Source of the DNA: RGIG4034 sp045628945
Lineage (GTDB): Bacteria > Bacillota > Clostridia > Lachnospirales > Lachnospiraceae
DNA: 64,000 bases
Assembly: GCA_045628945.1 (NCBI GenBank)
Contig: JAZQQG010000041.1
Coordinates: forward strand, 60,424-124,423
Reading direction: 5' to 3'
The notes beneath the pieces were generated by a model. The model saw only the letters and a program-made list of their open reading frames with translations. It did not search any database and was not told where the DNA came from. The translations under genes were made by a program, and so were the position numbers. Positions within the stretch are counted from its first letter, which is position 1. The number at the start of each line of letters is the position of its first letter. Positions 61,470-64,000 of this stretch are shown here, piece after piece.

Positions 61470-62210
61470 ATGATCTGTCCTGTTTGTGGAAGAGAAAGTG
61501 ATAATAATCAGAGATTCTGTATGGGCTGTGGAACACCCTTATTTCAGGCAGCCCCCGCACCGATGATGCCGGTTGCAGAGCCCGTAGCTCCCGCACCGAT
61601 GGTAGAGGAAGTACCCGTGGCACCTATGATGGAAGAGCCGGTAGCTCCTGCCCCGGTTATTGAGGAAGCACCTGCGGCACCTGTGATGGAGGAGTCGGTA
61701 GCACCTGCTCCGGTTATTGAGGAAGCACCTGTGGCACCTGCAATGGCAGAGCCCGTGGCACCCGCACCCATCCCTGCACCGATTCCTTTGGTGAATCCGG
61801 TTCCCGAGGTGGAGAAATTTGCACCTGTCGAGACGCCAAAAACAGAGGCGGTTTCGGCAGCTCCCGTGTGTCGTCCCATCAGCGATTTCGACCCGAAGCA
61901 ACTGGTTCGCGTCAAGGGAAGTGCATGGACCGGTATTGCGACCTTCTTTGCAATCTTCTTTTACTGCGTTGCGTCGCTTGCGGTAATCGCGGGTTTTGTA
62001 ATCGGATGCTTTATCAAGAGCCTGGAGATTCCGTTTGTATCTGAACTGATGTCCGCTAATCTTGGCATTTCCATTGCCATCCTGGTTGGCGCATTGCTTG
62101 TTCTTTTCATCGTATTTGCACTCGAGATGATGGTATTGACCGCAATCCGCGATGTCAATAAGAGTCGGAAGCATCTCAAGAATATCGAGTATATTCTCAA
62201 AAATAAATAA
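61470..62210 (+). CDS. Zinc-ribbon membrane protein with Pro/Ala repeats
   Basis: A 246-residue protein. CPVCGRESDNNQRFCMGCG at the N-terminus is a four-cysteine zinc ribbon; residues ~36-110 are Pro/Ala/Glu/Val-rich 19-residue repeats; two membrane segments lie near 150-180 and 195-225, and the tail is basic. Zinc-ribbon/membrane proteins are common and uncharacterised in Clostridia. No enzyme motif is seen. AAGGAG precedes the ATG at 61470. Confidence 0.8.
   Translation: MICPVCGRESDNNQRFCMGCGTPLFQAAPAPMMPVAEPVAPAPMVEEVPVAPMMEEPVAPAPVIEEAPAAPVMEESVAPAPVIEEAPVAPAMAEPVAPAPIPAPIPLVNPVPEVEKFAPVETPKTEAVSAAPVCRPISDFDPKQLVRVKGSAWTGIATFFAIFFYCVASLAVIAGFVIGCFIKSLEIPFVSELMSANLGISIAILVGALLVLFIVFALEMMVLTAIRDVNKSRKHLKNIEYILKNK
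61575..61745 (+). repeat. Three tandem 57-base (19-residue) repeats
   Basis: Units at 61575-61631, 61632-61688 and 61689-61745 encode variants of EEPVAPAPVIEEAPAAPVM; a fourth partial copy follows. They lie inside the zinc-ribbon protein gene and would let it change length by slippage. Confidence 0.8.
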
Positions 62211-62241
62211 GTACCCCTGGTTTTTTGAAGGAGACCCTATT

Positions 62242-63609
62242 ATGAAAAAAACAATTTTGAGTAATCCGCTGCGTCGTGCTGCCAAGTCCGGTATTGCCCT
62301 GCTTCTCTGTGTGGCAATGGTAGGCTGCGGAGGTACTAAGAAGAAAGCACCTGCCGCTAATGACGATTCGCAGGTTACGATTCTGGACAATCAGGTTCCC
62401 GATGAACCGACCGTGTCCTATGACGTAACTACGGAAGCGGGCATCATTGCGCTCGGCGAGACGCTGTCGGTGGATTTCATTCATGAGGAAGGCATTACCG
62501 TGCCGGGAGGCATTACGGTTCCCGAATATACGGTGGAAATGAATGATGCGCTGAAATTTGTTGCAGATATGAAGGTTGGTTGGAACTTAGGAAATACCCT
62601 GGATGCCACCGACGGCAACTACGGAAGTGCGAATCTGGGCGGGGAACGCGCCTGGGGACAGCCCCTTACCACACAGCAGATGATTGATGCGGTCTATGAG
62701 GCCGGTTTCAATACGATTCGAATTCCCGTGTCATGGCATAATCATCTTTTGGATGATGACTTCACGGTAGCTCCCGAGTGGATGGCTCGTGTGAAGGAGA
62801 TTGTAGATTACGCTTATGCCCATGATATGTATGTCATTCTGAATACCCATCACGATGTGGATGAGAGATTCTACTATCCGGATAATGCGCACTATGAGAT
62901 TTCTTCAAAGTATCTGACTGCCATCTGGACGCAGGTGTCTGAGACCTTTAAGGATTACAATGACCATCTGATCTTCGAGATTTACAATGAGCCTCGATTG
63001 GTTGGTACCAGTGTAGAGTGGTCTTTCAGAGCCTCCAATGAACAGAATAAGGAATGTGCTTTGGTTCTGAATCAGCTTGCACAGGATTGTCTGGATGTTA
63101 TCCGTGACAGCGGAAGTGTGAACGCGGAGCGTTATATTATGATTCCCGGTTATGCAGCTTCCATCGACGGCTCCAACAATGATATCTTCCAGTTACCGAA
63201 TGATACTGCGAATAATAAGTTGATTGTTTCCGTTCATGCATATACCCCTTACAACTTTGCGTTGGCGCCTGTGGACAGCGAGTGGTCTACCGATCAGTTC
63301 AGCTTAAGCAACAAGTCGGATACCGGTGCCATCGACGATCTGGTTAAGAAGTGTTATAACCGTTTCGTAAGCAAGGGCATTCCTGTAGTCATCGGTGAGT
63401 TCGGTACGATGGAAAAGGGCAACACCCAGGGCCGTGTTGACTGTGCCGCTTACTTCGTGGCAGCCGCAAAGGAAGGCGGAATTACCTGCGTATGGTGGGA
63501 TAACAATGCTTTCGCCGGCAACGGTGAGAACTTCGGTCTCCTTCGCCGACTTACTTGTGCTTGGTGGAAATGGGACATCGTATGCGCGATTATGGAGTAT
63601 GCGAAATAA
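62242..63609 (+). CDS. GH5 endoglucanase-like lipoprotein
   Basis: A 455-residue protein. The signal peptide ends MVGCGG, a plausible lipobox, so it should be anchored on the cell surface. The GH5 (subfamily 4-like) domain starts near residue 110: GWNLGNTLDAT, FNTIRIPVSWHNH, LNTHHDV, the acid/base Glu near 249 in EIYNEPR, HAYTPYNFAL and the nucleophile Glu near 387 in VIGEFGTMEKGN. Such enzymes cut beta-1,4-glucans or xyloglucan. The end, FGLLRRLTCAWW, departs from the usual FGLLDRK. AAGGAG precedes the ATG at 62242. It may process plant glycans or the cell's own glucan. Confidence 0.88.
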   Translation: MKKTILSNPLRRAAKSGIALLLCVAMVGCGGTKKKAPAANDDSQVTILDNQVPDEPTVSYDVTTEAGIIALGETLSVDFIHEEGITVPGGITVPEYTVEMNDALKFVADMKVGWNLGNTLDATDGNYGSANLGGERAWGQPLTTQQMIDAVYEAGFNTIRIPVSWHNHLLDDDFTVAPEWMARVKEIVDYAYAHDMYVILNTHHDVDERFYYPDNAHYEISSKYLTAIWTQVSETFKDYNDHLIFEIYNEPRLVGTSVEWSFRASNEQNKECALVLNQLAQDCLDVIRDSGSVNAERYIMIPGYAASIDGSNNDIFQLPNDTANNKLIVSVHAYTPYNFALAPVDSEWSTDQFSLSNKSDTGAIDDLVKKCYNRFVSKGIPVVIGEFGTMEKGNTQGRVDCAAYFVAAAKEGGITCVWWDNNAFAGNGENFGLLRRLTCAWWKWDIVCAIMEYAK

Positions 63610-63643
63610 AACGGTTGATTGATCTTAATGGTGTGAATCTTGG

Positions 63644-63675
63644 GACCACGACAGTAATGTCGTGGTCTTTTTTTT
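63644..63675 (+). terminator. Rho-independent terminator after the GH5 gene
   Basis: GACCACGAC (63644-63652) pairs perfectly with GTCGTGGTC (63659-63667) over a six-base loop, followed by eight T. Confidence 0.92.
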
Positions 63676-64000
63676 GTCTTTTCGTAGAAATCATTCAATA
63701 ATATTCACATCATAGTTGCGGGCAGCTGAAAAAGCTGCCCTCTCAGACTTTTCAAACGACAATCAAGATGGTATACTAACCTTAAGCAGATTTCTTGAAT
63801 CTAATCTATATTTCTATTTTTCTATTATCTATTCAATTCTGAAATTCCTGCTTACATTCACAACTTATTTTCATTACGTTTGGGCAGGGAGAGGGATAGA
63901 GTATTGATGTTCCTTTGAGGGCTTGGGATTTTCGATGTGGCATAAGTCCATGTGGCATAGTTTTGTGCGCATTTTCCTTTCGTCCCTGCGGAAAGGAGCA
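63676..64000 (+). other. Gene-free right edge, probable leader of the next gene
   Basis: No convincing gene. A perfect hairpin, GGGCAGCT (63720-63727) with AGCTGCCC (63733-63740), has no T tract. A possible promoter follows: TTTTCA (63749-63754), then TATACT (63772-63777) with TGG before it. ATGTGGCATA occurs twice near 63935-63958. The last bases, GAAAGGAGCA, look like a ribosome site for a gene beyond the window, and CCTTTC shortly upstream could pair with it. I recognise no known riboswitch. Confidence 0.45.

Noticed and set aside
61575..61745. CRISPR-like array
   Set aside because: The repeats are contiguous coding repeats of 57 bases without spacers.
63716..63907. Sixty-three-codon plus-strand frame
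   Set aside because: Starts at TTG without ribosome site and covers a hairpin and a possible promoter; more likely leader sequence.

Overview
The window reads as one end of a very large surface-polysaccharide locus from a Gram-positive Clostridia bacterium, most likely Lachnospiraceae. Reasons: strong AGGAGG-type Shine-Dalgarno sites, sigma-A-like promoters, an LCP ligase, LtaS-like and GH25 envelope proteins, Wzm/Wzt of the Firmicute type, and a rumen/gut-style GH5 cellulase lipoprotein at the right end. The taxon is inferred from gene content, not from a marker gene. G+C is close to one half by eye. No rRNA, tRNA, insertion sequence, phage gene or CRISPR array was seen.

Layout. (1) 1-2061: the tail of a sialyltransferase-like enzyme and a PglK/MsbA-like ABC exporter, overlapping tail to tail with a membrane protein of unknown function on the minus strand (2022-2951). 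(2) 3105-35355: a run of about 26 plus-strand genes over 32 kb, starting at a consensus promoter and ending at a strong hairpin terminator, with no internal terminator that I could see. It holds pseB/pseC-like and wecE-like sugar genes, GT-C, GT2 and GT4 glycosyltransferases, a polymerase/ligase-like membrane protein, a membrane-bound 4,6-dehydratase, a sugar formyltransferase, NodB-like proteins, a tviB/tviC pair, a nonsense-broken FemAB-like gene, a second PglK-like exporter, fdtA/fdtB-like genes, an NDP-hexose 2,3-dehydratase with a KijD10-like ketoreductase, and more GT-C proteins, one split by two in-frame stops. (3) 35375-36394: a minus-strand SGNH-fold protein with a degraded active site. 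(4) 36460-39543: an ArnE/ArnF-like transporter pair and an LtaS-like enzyme. (5) 39537-52492: a GH25 lysozyme, rmlB, rmlA, a catalytically dead GH25 paralogue, rmlC, then wzm, wzt, a WbdD-like methyltransferase-kinase and a double GT2 protein. (6) 52511-57129: phosphoglucomutase, a GT2 paralogue with a decayed second half, and the initiating polyprenyl-phosphate sugar-phosphate transferase. (7) 57154-64000: LCP ligase, HtrA-like protease, ClpX, a zinc-ribbon membrane protein, the GH5 lipoprotein, and the leader of a gene cut off at the right edge.

How the genes fit together. Phosphoglucomutase supplies glucose-1-phosphate; RmlA and RmlB make dTDP-4-keto-6-deoxyglucose. At least four branches could leave that intermediate: RmlC (rhamnose arm, rmlD not in the window), WecE (Fuc4N), FdtA/FdtB (a 3-amino-3,6-dideoxyhexose) and the EvaA/KijD10-like pair (a 2,6-dideoxyhexose). 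UDP-GlcNAc is drawn off by PseB/PseC, by TviB/TviC (UDP-GalNAcA) and by the CapD-like dehydratase. The formyltransferase and FemAB-like acyltransferase could decorate amino sugars. Three export routes (two PglK-like exporters and Wzm/Wzt), two GtrB-like lipid-sugar synthases with several GT-C enzymes, and an LCP ligase suggest that at least two different polymers are built here, with side chains added outside the cell and the product fixed to the wall.
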